This document shows positions 51,229 to 62,504 of a DNA stretch of 64,000 nucleotides, in pieces. The notes below the pieces were generated by a model. That model did not search any database. It was not told where the DNA came from and saw only the letters and a list, made by a program, of their open reading frames with translations. The DNA comes from Atherinomorus stipes (taxonomy: Eukaryota > Chordata > Actinopteri > Atheriniformes > Atherinidae), in NCBI GenBank assembly GCA_023101725.1, contig JALJCO010010291.1, forward strand, positions 103,122 to 167,121, given 5' to 3'. Within the stretch, counting starts at the first letter, position 1. Each line of letters starts with the position of its first letter. The translations under genes were made by a program, and so were the position numbers.

Positions 51229-54160
51229 GGATGAAAAGACGAGTCTCACACAAGAGAAGGCCAGTCTGCTATGTGAGTACACCAGTCTGCAAAGTGAGAA
51301 CACAAGTCTGCAACGTGAGAAGTCCAGTCTGGAACAGGAAAAGAACACTCTGGAACGTGAGAAGGCCAGTCTGGAACAGGAAAAGAACACTCTGGAACGT
51401 GAGAAGGCCAGTGTGGAGAATGAAAAGATGAGTCTGAAACAAGAGAAGGCCAGTCTGCAAAGTGAGAACACCAGTCTGCAACGTGAAAAGACCAGTCTGC
51501 AACGTGAGAATGCCAGGCTGGAACGTGAAAAGACCAATCGCCTACGTGAGTACACGAGTCTGCTACGTGAGAACGCCAGTCTGATATATGAAAAGATCAC
51601 TCTGGAACGTGAGAAGGCCAGTCTGGAACAGGAAAAGACCACTCTGGAATGTGAGAAGGCCAGTCTGGAACAGGAAAAGACCACTCTAGAACATGATAAG
51701 ACCAGTATGGAGGATGAAAAGACAAGTCTGAAACAAGAGAAGACCAGTCTGCTACGTGAGTACACCAGTCTGCAAAGTGAGAACACAAGTCTGCAACGTG
51801 AGAATGCCAGGCTGGAACATGAAAAGACCAGTCTACTACGTGAGTACACCAGTCTGCAAAGTGAGAACACAAGTCTGCAACGTGAGAATGCCAGGCTGGA
51901 ACATGAAAAGACCAGTCTACTACGTGAGTACACCAGTCTGCAAGTGAGAACGCCAGTCTGATATATGAAAAGATCACTTGGAACGGAGAAGGCAGTCTGG
52001 AACAGGAAAAGACCACTCCGGAAGTGAGAAGGCCAGTTGGAACTGGGAAAGACCACTCTGGAACGTGAGAGGCCAGTGGAACAGGAAAAGACCACTCTAG
52101 AACGTGAGAAGGCCAGTCTGAAACAGGAAAAGAACACTCTGGAACGTGAGAAGGCCAGTCTGGAACAGGAAAAGACCACTCTAGAACGTGAGAAGACGAG
52201 GTTAAGGATGAAAAGACGAGTCTGACACAAGACAAGGCCAGTCTGCTATGTGAGTACACCAGTCTGAAAGTGAGAACACAAGTCTGCAACGGAGAAGTAG
52301 TTGGAACAGGAAAAGTTGGAACGTGAGAAGGCCAGCTGGAACAGGAAAAGAAACTGGAAGGAGAAGGCAGGTGGAGAAAAAGATGAGTTGAAAAGAGAAG
52401 GCAGTTGAAAGTGAGAACACCAGTCTGCAACGTGAAAAGACAGTCTGCAACGTGAGAATGCCAGGCTGGAACGTGAAAAGACCAATCGCCTACGTGAGTA
52501 CACGAGTCTGTACGTGAGAACGCCAGTCTGATATATGAAAAGATCACTGGAACGTGAGAAGGCCAGTCTGGAACAGGAAAAGACCACTCTAGAACATGAT
52601 AAGACCAGTATGGAGGATGAAAAGACAAGTCTGAAACAAGAGAAGACCAGTCTGCTACGTGAGTACACCAGTCTGCAAAGTGAGAACACAAGTCTGCAAC
52701 GTGAGAATGCCAGGCTGGAACATGAAAAGACCAGTCTACTACGTGAGTACACCAGTCTGCAAAGTGAGAGGGCGCCAGGCTTGAACGTGAAAAGACCAGT
52801 CTACAACATTAGGAGGACAGTTTGGGAAAATTAAAAGACCAGTCTGCAACGTGAAAAGACCAGTTTCCTTAACAACCAGTGTAGAACATGAAAGACCAGT
52901 CTGCAACTTGAACACCGATTTGGAACATTAAAGGTCCAGTCTTAAACATGACAACACTAGTTTGCAACGTGAGAACGCCAGTTTGGTAATTTTAATAAAA
53001 TAGTCTGCAACTAGGAAGACCAGTCTGGTATTTGAAAATACCAGTGTGTACCATGAGAACACCAGTCTGGAACGGAGAACGCAGTTTGGATCATGAAAAA
53101 AACAGTCTGCAACGTGAGAAGGCCAGTTTGGAACGTAAGAACGCCAGACTGCAATATAAAAAAAACAGTCTGCAACATGAGAATGCAAGTCTGAAACATG
53201 GCAAGTCCAGCCTGCAAAATCAGAACATCAGTCTGCAACGTCAGAACACCAGACTGAAACATGACAAGTCCAGTCTCCAACGTTAGAACACCAGTCTGGA
53301 AAGTGAGAACACCAGTCTGCAACGTGAGAACACCAGTCTGCAACGTGAGAACACCAGTCTTGAACGTAAGAACACCAGACTGGAACATGACAAGCCCAGT
53401 GTCCAACGTGAGAACACCAGTCTGCAACGTGAGAAAGCCAGTCTGCAAGGTAAGAACGCCGGTCTGGAACATGAGAACGTAAGTTTGGACCATGAAAAAA
53501 ACAGTCTGCAATGTGAGAACGCCAGTCTAGAACATTAAAAGACCAGTCTGCAACGTGAGAAGGCCAGTCTGCAATGTGAAAATAACAGTGCAACGTGAGA
53601 ATACCAGTCTGGAACATGGCAAGTCCAGTCTGCAACGTCAGAACACCAGTCTGGAACGTAAGAACGCCAGACTGCAATGTGAAAAAAACAGTCTGCAACA
53701 TGAGAATGCACGTCTAGAACATGAAAAGACCAGTCTGAAACGTGAGAACGCCAGTCTGCAATGTGGAAAAAAACAGTCTGCAACATGAGCATACCAGTCT
53801 GGAACGTGGCAAGTCCTGTCTGCAACGTCAGCACGCCAGTTTGGAACATGAGAAGACCAGTCTCCAACGTGAGAACGCCAGTCTGGGACAGCAAAAGACC
53901 AGTCTGCAATGTGAAAAAACAGTCTGCAACACGAGAACGCCAGTCTGCAACATGAGAACGCCAGTTTTGAACATGAGAAGACCAGTCTGAAACATGAGAA
54001 TGCCAGTCTGCAATGTGAAAAAAAACAGTCTACCAAATAGGAACCCCAGTCTGGAACAGCAAAAGACCAGACTGGAACACGATAACGCGAGTCTACAACG
54101 TGAGAACGCCAGTCTACGTGAGAATGCCAGTCTGGAGCATAAAAAAACAATTTGCAACCA
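49284..54160 (+). repeat. 21-bp minisatellite array, copy 2
   Basis: The same unit as 8091-11940 but about 1 kb longer; extra blocks lie around 51200-52840. Bases 51955-52430 show many small deletions within units (for example GGAGAAGGCAG for GTGAGAAGGCCAG), unlike the rest of the array. The degenerate tail from about 52840 matches 10684-11940. Confidence 0.88.
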
Positions 54161-55510
54161 TAGCCTGTAAAAATACTGGACGTCTTATCCGGTCACTTCT
54201 GAATAGGCAAAAGTGAAGCCAGTTTGGCGTGTCCTACCGTCGCCATCTTGGCCCTGGGATGCATTTTTTTACTCATGGAAAATACAGAAATGGACAAAAA
54301 GGTGGAGCTGTGAACGTGGTGGATGAATGATTGACACCCATCAAACTCTGAGCTTCCCGCAGCTAAGCTAACTGAGCTAACCCGAAGCTAACGGAGGTAG
54401 ACGGGCTTAAGCTAAAGAGCGCCGTTAGCAGCAGGCTTACGCCCACGCAGTTTGGCTTTTCCTTCTTCCTGCACTGCCTATTATATTATGTTACTTATTT
54501 ATCTCATAATTTTATTATTATGTAGGCCATAAATGTGTTTTTGTCAGCTGTTGCCCATTTCTTGTTGTTTAGCAACATAGGATAGTGAGAGTACGTCCAG
54601 CTGATCCACCTGTTCAACCATCATCAACTCTGTCATTCATTATACTATTTTTTTTGTCCCCGTAGACAACTTTTGGAGAATTTGGAACAGCTACATCTGC
54701 GGTGGTGCCCAGACCGCTGCAGAGACCATCGGAGGAAATCTGGGGCTCCGGCTGGGGTGGACTACGGTGGAAAGGCCTTCCCCCTTCTTTTCCCTGCGAA
54801 GAAGAGCAGCTCCTGATGCCCTCATCATCCATTGTGTGGTGGTGACACCCCCCCCCCCAAACCACAACAAAAATTACAATAAAAATTATTTGTCTTTACA
54901 ATATGACTGGAAATTCTTTCAAGACTACAAGACCATGGAAGCAATAATACTAACTAGTTTCTAAAATAGTTCCATTCTAAGTCAATTAAATAATTTCACA
55001 GCCAAATATATTTTTGACTTTTCTTCATCATTTAACATCATTCTGCCTGGTAACACCTAAATACACCTTGGAGGCTGCAGCGTCACCAAACCAAACCATG
55101 CCTCTGTGTACATCTTATGTTGTCTAAAAGGAAAAACAGAAACATCATTATTCTGTCATTGTTTTATTGAATAAAACAAAAAATACAGGGACAGTACCTG
55201 GATAAGGAAAGTGTCACAAAAAGATGATGTAAATTTGCTGTGAAATCCTCATCCTCATCATCGCTCGATGTTAAAAGACCTACAGAGTTACACTGGAAAT
55301 GAAATGATTCAGAGAATCAAAGATGTCGTCTCATTCATGCAGAGTTCATTTTAAACAAATGATGAAACTCTGTTAAACTTGTGTTCCTTCCAGCCGACAC
55401 TGAACGAGAGAGAGTCTAACTGTGTAAACAAGGTGGAACTCTGTAAACCAAGAACAACAATGAACACAACTACAAGTATGTGTGGAACTTTTAATACGCG
55501 CTCAGCGCCC
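54161..55510. other. Copy-2 counterpart of 11941-13744
   Basis: Includes the counterpart of the candidate exon at 12890 (from 54666), which lost one base near 54780 and is no longer open, and a C run at 54848-54857. No intact gene. Confidence 0.55.
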
Positions 55511-55512
55511 AT

Positions 55513-55675
55513 GTGACAGTGTGGTCCTGTCACTATGCCTCCGACTGATCATGTGCCCTGGCTACTTGGCCACAAGGATGTCCCTTTGGCTGAATGGTCA
55601 GCGTGCATGACTTTCACCCGGGAGTCTGGGGTTCAAAGCCCGCCAGGGCCCTTTGTTGCGTACCTTGCCACACCC
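55513..55675 (+). repeat. tRNA-like (SINE-type) insertion, copy 2 only
   Basis: About 163 bases absent from copy 1 (junction near 13748). Inside, 55581-55652 resembles a tRNA: TGGCTGAATGG (A-box-like), an anticodon-loop-like CTTTCAC as in tRNA-Glu(TTC), and GGTTCAAAGCC (B-box-like). The anticodon and T stems pair poorly, so it is not a working tRNA. A tRNA-derived SINE or tRNA pseudogene is the best reading. Confidence 0.5.
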
Positions 55676-56480
55676 ACAAAGTTGGTACCATTATCTGAAT
55701 GGATTTCACCATGGAGAGCATCCTGACCAGCAGCATCACCGTGTGGTACGGAGTCTGCACCGCATCCTGCAGCGCACCGTGAAAGCAGCTGGGGAGATCC
55801 TCGGTGTCCCCCTCCCCTCTCTATTGGACATTTACCACTCCCGCCTCACCTGCAGAGCCACCAGGATCGCAGGTGACCCCACCCACCCCGCCCACAGTGT
55901 CTTCAGTCTGCTGCCATCAGGGAGGAGGCTGCAGAGCCAGAACCAGAACCAGAACCAGCAGGCTCAGAGACAGCTTCTTCCACCAGGCAGTGAGGACGCT
56001 CAACTCCCCTCCTGCTCTGCCCCCCCCCGACCCCCACTGCTCTGGCCGCTCACAATCTCACCTACCTCAGGACTGCACACCTCACTTCATCATCACCATG
56101 GCAACAGTTCAACACTGCAGAACACTGTTCTAAATGGCACTACTACATGTTGCACTACCGCATCCATCAGGACTGCTCCAGTTTACTCTGCATGTGCTTT
56201 ATTGCACTATTACCACTGCACTGTTACACTGTCAGCCTTCACTGTTACATGCTACAGTTACATCGTTTACATGATCATCGCACTGTAACATCTGCACTAC
56301 TTCCTACAATAAGATTGCAATTCCGTTCACATTGTCTACTGTCAACCCATTTCTAGATTTCATTTCTATATTTTATTACATGCACCGTGGGTTTGAGAGG
56401 ACTGTCATTCATCTGTGTTGTATGGCTAACATGGGGCACATTTGACAATAAAGTTGACTTTGATTCTTCTTCTTTTTATT
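55676..56480 (+). mobile_element. 5'-truncated LINE 3' end, copy 2
   Basis: Counterpart of 13745-14637. Here one frame joins LHRILQRTVKAAGEILG to HPAHSVFSLLPSGRRL, showing the original reading better than in copy 1. It has the same CAATAAAGTTGACTTTGATT tail. Confidence 0.7.
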
Positions 56481-56652
56481 ATTATTGTTAATAAATATCG
56501 GCCGCAAATTTGGGCAAGTTGTATCGGCTGAGGCTGATGAGAAAATATCTGTATCAGCCCGAAAAAATCTGTATCTGTCAGTTGCCACTTTTGTGTGTGT
56601 GTGTGTAGAATTAGTAGTTCTGGAAGTATTCAGGTAGTTATAATCAGGTTTC

Positions 56653-56870
56653 TTACCAGCCTCGTCTCCAAGTTTCCAATAACACGAAGTGAAATGCTCC
56701 AGAGTTGATGCTGTTGGGCATGGTCAAAGTCACCGCGAGCCCTCTCAGTGAGGGTGGCACTGAGGAGGTTGGTCAGGTTTTTCCTCTGCAGCCTGAGCGC
56801 GGCGTTTTCTGCCAACAGTCGACTGACTCTGCCTCTGAGAGACGTATCCAGGACCTGGAGGACAGCGTCA
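56653..56870 (-). pseudogene. Broken exon 2 of the coiled-coil secreted/membrane protein, copy 2
   Basis: Matches exon 2 at 14837-15100 up to the GTCGACTG at 56817-56824. A 46-bp part (56825-56870) is then inverted relative to copy 1, and the start of the exon lies beyond the hAT rearrangement (58793-58808). Exon 1 with its ATG survives at 58907-58930. The gene cannot be read through. Confidence 0.7.
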
Positions 56871-57307
56871 CTACTTTCAAGAGTCTTCAAAAATTATTAA
56901 CTAATTGTCTTGAATCAAGACTATTTCTAGTTAATAAATTTGGTATATCAACACTGAAATAAATTGTAGACAAAACATTAGCATATTTTATTCTTATTTT
57001 TTCTCCCTATGTCTGGCCCCCCCCCCCCCCAGCCAATCAGGCCCTAGGCATGTGCCTAGTTTGCCTTTGCGTTAATCCGGCTCTGGCTTTATGTACTTTA
57101 CGCAAAGGCAAACTAGGCACATGCCTAGGGCCTGATTGGCTGGGGGGGGGGGGGGGGGGCAGACATAGGGAGAAAAATAAGAATAAAATATGCTAATGTT
57201 TTGTCTACAATTTATCTCAGTGTTGATATACCAAATTTATTAACTAGAAATAGTCTTGATTCAAGACAATTAGTTAATAATTTTTGAAGACTCTTGAAAG
57301 TAGTGAC
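56867..57307. repeat. Fold-back inverted duplication of a hAT end
   Basis: Arms of about 207 bases (56867-57072 and 57100-57307) are near-perfect inverted copies separated by 27 bases. The spacer contains the hAT tip CCGGCTCTG followed by GCTTTATG, the inverted target duplication. C and G homopolymers lie in the two arms. Confidence 0.9.
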
Positions 57308-58784
57308 GTTGTTTAACTTAACGTAACATTACGTTACATCCGGGACTTCGCAGCGGTCAGAGATCAGATTAAGCGGGACATTAGAGCTAGCTGGCAGGTC
57401 GTTTGAGTAGGCTACATTTAAGATGCTTTCAGGCGCAGCAAAACGTAAAAAGAAAAAAAAATGAAGAGAAACAAAAGAAGAAACTGCGGGGGACTTTAGA
57501 GAAGTTTCTGTCGGGCAGCCGTTCGACCGCTGTGAACCTGCTCGAGTCAACAGAGGGCGAACCAGGCCGGAGACGGATGTGGTGGGAGACGCTGCGTGGT
57601 TGGCGCCGTCAGCTCTAGCCGTTTCGCCGCCGTCAACACCTGCAGCTCCGCCGCCGTCAACACCTGCAGCTTCGCCGCCGACATCATCAGCAGCTCCGCC
57701 GACATCATCAGCAGCTCCGCCGCCGTCAACACTTGCAGCTCTGCCGCCGACATCATCAGTAGCGCCATCACAGAAGTACAAAATTTTTGTTTACCCAATT
57801 CAGATACAACATTTGCCTTGGCAGTCTGAGCAGGTTAGTAAAGAAAAGTGGAAAAAAAGTACTCCTGGTTCAACAAAAGGATCGAGGTATTTAATGATTT
57901 TTCTCCAATGTTTTTGGGATCAAATCTCCTTGTAGAATGCAGTCTAGCAAAGCAAACCGTCGAGAGAAACATCCAGACCAGTGCAGAAAAACTGCTGAAC
58001 AATCCAGAAGAGGAGCTGAGCTGCATGGGTGTTGAATACCAGAAAATGGAAATGAGGTGATGCTTGTCCATGAAAATAAACACCTTTATCACGATAGCAC
58101 ACTTTCTCGTACTATGAATGTTACTGCAAATCTTAATTTTAATTAAATCTGCAAGTTTTTATTGATCTTAATATATTTGACTACTTATTTAACTGTTCAA
58201 TTTAAAGCAACCCTACTGATGTTGCATTCTTACACTATTTTTCTAACAAGGTAAAATGCTTTAAATGAGGTAATGGAACTCTAAAATACAAGACAGACCC
58301 ACCATTAATCAAAATAAAAATATTATTCCAAACTCTAAATATTCAATGAGTAACTCCAACCAATCTTTTGGAAGTGGGGTGCACCTCTAGGATTGTCCAA
58401 CGGACCTGCCTGTCAGACCTTTGATTCTGCATTGGGAGGTGGAGGGAATGAAGGGGTGTGTCTTAGAGTGAGGCAGGACTGTTTATATTCAAATAATCTT
58501 GCTGTGCTTTCTGAAAATGCAAGATCGGTAAAGGTTGCTTTAATCAACATATTTAATTAAGATTTTCTGCAAAATGCAATAGCTTAAAACATTTATCTTG
58601 TTTGCTCTGTTTACATAGTTTGCTGACACCTATTGGTTATTTGCTGAAATTACTGCATTAACAATGACACTCACGATGGATAAGGATAATTTAATAGCTC
58701 TTAATAATAAGGGTGAAGGGGGGGGGGGGGGGGGCAAAAATATACAGTGTGCCTAGTATAGTCCATTAACATAATCCGGCTCTG
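57100..58784 (+). mobile_element. Rearranged hAT-type element, CAGAGCCGGATTA ends
   Basis: The right end reads TAATCCGGCTCTG (to 58784), followed by CATAAAGC (58785-58792). The same 8 bases occur inverted at 57086-57093 beside the duplicated left tip, so CATAAAGC is the target duplication. The left end proper lost about 15 bases of its tip. A transposase start (57423), a proline-rich repeat (57620-57770) and fragments to 58060 remain. A G run lies at about 58718-58733. Confidence 0.75.
57423..58060 (+). pseudogene. N-terminal remnant of a hAT-type transposase
   Basis: From ATG 57423 the frame reads MLSGAAKRKKKK and hits a stop after the A9 run at 57453-57461. In the next frame it continues KLRGTLEKFLSG, a start typical of hAT proteins with TTF/MYM-type zinc fingers. 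A 21-24-bp repeat encodes PPSTPAA/PPTSSAA (57620-57770). A last open piece ends with ERNIQTSAEKLLNNPEEELS at about 58060. No catalytic domain is present. Confidence 0.5.
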
Positions 58785-59083
58785 CATAAAGCTGACGACA
58801 ATGAGAGCCTGAAAAAGTGACGAGAAGAAGACGTTCTTTCAGATGTAGTGGCCACAACTTGGTCTCTCTGAGAGACACTGCATCTTCTTTTACTGCACTC
58901 GTTTACCTGACAGAGGCTGCTGCTGTACATGGCTGCAGATGCAGAGTCAGAGAAAAGGAGTACGACGTGGTCCTAACTCCTCTGGGCACACATTTATCCT
59001 GGTAGAAGGGCTCGTGGTTTCGTTCTCCTCCCTCTGCAGAATGAACCAACATCAAAGCAGAACTTTGATATTTGATGTTTGAA

Positions 59084-59640
59084 AGTCCAAATCCAAAAAC
59101 AAACAAAAAGGAACATCTCAGAGAACAAACAACCACAGTTACAGAACGTAAGTTCAACAAACTGAGTCTGATCAGAGTTCTCGGTTCCAGACCAGCTGCC
59201 TTGAACCTTGAACCACAATAAAAATGAGCGTGACCTATCTGACCCGCGTAGCCGACGCAGAGGCAGTGTGTGTTTCTGCTCCGTAACTTTTAATTATCCC
59301 ACCAAGACAAGCTGATTTCAGCATGTAGACACCTTGTTACCATGGTGAAGCAGATCCACCAACACCCTCTTCATCCTCCTTTATCCTTAACTTGCCAACA
59401 TGTTTACATCGGCTGCCACAGATGTTTATGAATCAGGGCTTAAAGCAAATTAAAATCCTGAGCCTGAACTGTTTTGGGACGAGTGGGTTTGTTTAAAGAG
59501 TTTATTCACATTCACATTGGAGAATTTTCACAAAAGCAGAGGTATTTTTGTGCGACTAGGGTCCAAATCGTGACATAATAGCACTTTAGTGCTGCTAGAT
59601 GCGTATATAATTTCCCGAAGAGTAACAGTGAGAAGTTTTT
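59084..59640. other. Upstream sequence kept only in copy 2
   Basis: This lies upstream of the minus-strand exon 1 at 58930 and is missing from copy 1. It contains no ORF or transposon that I recognise. Copy 3's first unit starts at its end. Confidence 0.4.
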
Positions 59641-60045
59641 CTTTCTTGCAAGTCCAAGTCAAGTTGTAAGTCACTTTTAGCTGTAATCTAAAGGCTGCAA
59701 AAAACTATTATTTTGATAATCGACTAGTCACCGATTATTTTAGCGATCAGCCGACTGATCGGATCATATGAAAATTGGAGCATATTTGTAGTCCCAGTCA
59801 AAAGTTTGGACAATGTCTCATTGAATCTAATGGAAGAACATGTCCAGACTTTTGCCTGCGAGCGTGTGTTGATGGAAATTGATGGAATTATGCAGTTCAA
59901 GAAAAGATGACCAGACGGGAAGGCGGACAAGGCGGCGGAAGGTACAGCGGAAATTTTGAGAGGAAAACCAAAGCTTAAAGACAACAAACGATTAGTTGAT
60001 TAATCGACTAATAGCGGCAGGCCTACTGTAATCAGCAGGGTTGGG

Positions 60046-60293
60046 AAAAATATCGATACACTGAAATATCACAATATTTTCATATGCAGAATTCATATAT
60101 ACAAAAATGCGATATTGATCTATTTTACCAATGAAATCTTGTGAGATTTTGTAAGATAGCGGTGAAATCTCACAAAAAACTGTAAGATTTCATTAGTAAA
60201 ATAGATCGATGCCACATTTTTAAATATCGTTGTGATATCAGCATATGAAAATATCGGGATATTTCAGTGTATCAATATTTTATCCCAGCCCTA
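60046..60293. mobile_element. hAT-type fold-back MITE, copy 3
   Basis: Same element as 406-663, with an exact 8-bp target duplication GTAATCAG (60038-60045, 60294-60301). Confidence 0.78.
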
Positions 60294-60791
60294 GTAATCA
60301 GTAATCTGTCAAGACTGCATTATAATATCCAAGGAATTTAAAATCCATACTCACCCTTTATCTCCCAGCATTTTATAACAGCGCTGATTTTTAGTCTCAC
60401 TGACAAATACTTTGTTTCTTTGCTTTACCATAGTAGATGAACATGGAAATTTATTCAGACTAGTAAATAAATAAGCTCAGAACATAATAAGACTCCTCGA
60501 TTATGGGGAAAAAATCATTATTTAAATTGTGATTATTCAAACAATTATCTTTTTTTATGTTACATCTTGCATTTACTCAACATTTCTCTGTCCAAAAACT
60601 TTATTGATAATTTACGCAAAACATTCAAACTGAAAATTAATACAGGCTACAAATATGCATCTTACAACTGCTTTGTAATATATAAACATTAAATGAATGA
60701 ATCAAATATACTTTGAACATTAAGTAATGCATACAGACACATAAATGTATCCATGATGGAATTGAGATAACACATATTCTCCATAACTGTA

Positions 60792-62355
60792 CAGGGAGTG
60801 CAGAATTATTAGGCAAATGAGTATTTTGACCACATCATCCTCTTTATGCATGTTGTCTTACTCCAAGCTGTATAGGCCAAAAGCCTACTACCAATTAAGC
60901 ATATCAGGTGATGTGCATCTCTGTAATGAGAAGGGGTGTGGTCTAATGACATCATCACCCTATATCAGGTGTATTAGGCAAACAGAATTATTAGGCAACT
61001 TCCTTTCCTTTGGCAAAATGGGTCAGAAGAGGGACTTGACAGGCTCCGAAAAGTCAAAAATAGTGAGATATCTTGCAGAGGGATGCAGCACTCTTAAAAT
61101 TGCCAAGCTTCTGAAGCGTGATCATCCAACAATCAAGCGTTTCATTCAAAATAGTCAACAGGGTCGCAAGAAACGTGTGGAAAAACCAAGGCGCAAAATA
61201 ACTGCCCATGAACTGAGAAAAGTCAAGCATGCAGCTGCCAAGATGCCACTTGCCAGCAGTTTTGCCATATTTCAGAGCTGCAACATCACTGGAGTGCCCA
61301 AAAGCACAAGGTGTGCAATACTCAGAGACATGGCCAAGGTAAGAAAGGCTGAAAAACCACCACCACTGAACAAGACACACAAGCTGAAACGTCAAGACTG
61401 GGCCAAGAAATATCTCAGACTGATTTTTCTAAGCTTTTATGGACTGATGACATGAGAGTGAGTCTTGATGGGCCAGATGGATGGGCCCGTGGCTGGATCG
61501 GTAAAGGCCAGAGAGCTCCAGTCCCACTCAGACGCCAGCAAGGTGGAGGTGGGGTACTGGTATGGGCTGGTATCATCAAAGATGAGCTTGTGGGGCCTTT
61601 TCGGGTTGAGGATGGAGTCAAGCTCAACTCCCAGTCCTACTGCCAGTTTCTGGAAGACACCTTCTTCAAGCAGTGGTACAGGAAGAAGTCTGCATCCTTC
61701 AAGAAAACCTGATTTTCATGCAGGACAATGCTCCATCACACGCATCCAAGTACTCCACAGCGTGGCTGCAAGAAAGGGTCTAAAAGAAGAAAAACTAATG
61801 ACATGGCCTCCTTGTTCACCTGATCTGAACCCCATAGAGAACCTGTGGTCCCTCATCAAATGTGAGATTTACAAGGAGGGGAAAACAGTCCACCTCTCTG
61901 AACAGTGTCTGGGAGGCTGTGGTTGCTGCTGCACGCAATGTTGATGGTGAACAGATCAAAACACTGACAGGATCCATGGATGGCAGCTTTTCAGTGTCCT
62001 TGCAAAGAAAGGTGGCTATATTGCTCACTGATTTGTTTTTGTTTTGTTTTTGAATGTCAGAAATGTATATTTGTTAATGTTGAGCTGTTACATTGTTTTC
62101 CCTGGTGAAAATAAATAATTGAAATGGGCACATATTTGTTTTTGTTAAGTTGCCTAATAATTCTGTTTGCCTAATAGACCTGATATAGGGTGTTGATGTC
62201 ATTAGACCACACCCTTCTCATTACAGAGATGCACATCACCCGATATGCTTAATTGGTCGTAGGCTTTTGGTCTATACAGCTTGGAGTAAGACAACATGCA
62301 TAAAGAGGATGATGTGGTCAAAATACTCATTTGCCTAATAATTCTGCACTCCCTG
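60792..62355 (+). mobile_element. Tc1/mariner-type transposon, copy 3 (dead)
   Basis: 1564 bp between TA (60790-60791) and TA (62356-62357), with the same 210-bp inverted repeats as copy 1. It sits in the same flank as copies 1 and 2. Confidence 0.92.
61018..62053 (+). pseudogene. Broken Tc1/mariner transposase, copy 3
   Basis: The best-preserved of the three copies. Its early codon is TCA where copies 1 and 2 have a TAA stop, and the first frame is open from 60817 to 61455. It shares the frameshift before the first catalytic Asp (near 61420) and the one near 61768. It has further private indels (one fewer A near 61708, one extra G near 61882). Confidence 0.88.
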
Positions 62356-62504
62356 TAATAAATGTTGGGATTTGTTTTCTTCTTTTTTTAAACTCCTTTA
62401 GCGCCATAAGTTTAGAAGTAAAGTTAAGAGTAACCAGTTTGAATGATTAAAATTGTACGAAGAAGCGAGGAACTTAAAATACACATGTGCAGTGGTGTCA
62501 CCAG

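Larger units (their letters stand above)
15384..59640 (+). repeat. Segmental duplication unit, copy 2, enlarged by nested insertions
   Basis: Copy 2 starts inside the hAT MITE remnant (15384-15520) and continues through the Tc1-type element to 17543. There 26 kb of nested insertions interrupt it, and it resumes at 43553. Relative to copy 1 it gained a hAT element at 43922-47119, lost or never had the 2.9 kb at 3313-6262, gained a tRNA-like insertion near 55510, and has a rearranged hAT element at 56867-58784. It keeps about 550 bases (59090-59640) that copy 1 lacks. Confidence 0.8.

Noticed and set aside
55581..55652. Functional tRNA-Glu gene
   Set aside because: Anticodon and T stems have several mismatches and the B box departs from consensus; better explained as a tRNA-derived repeat.
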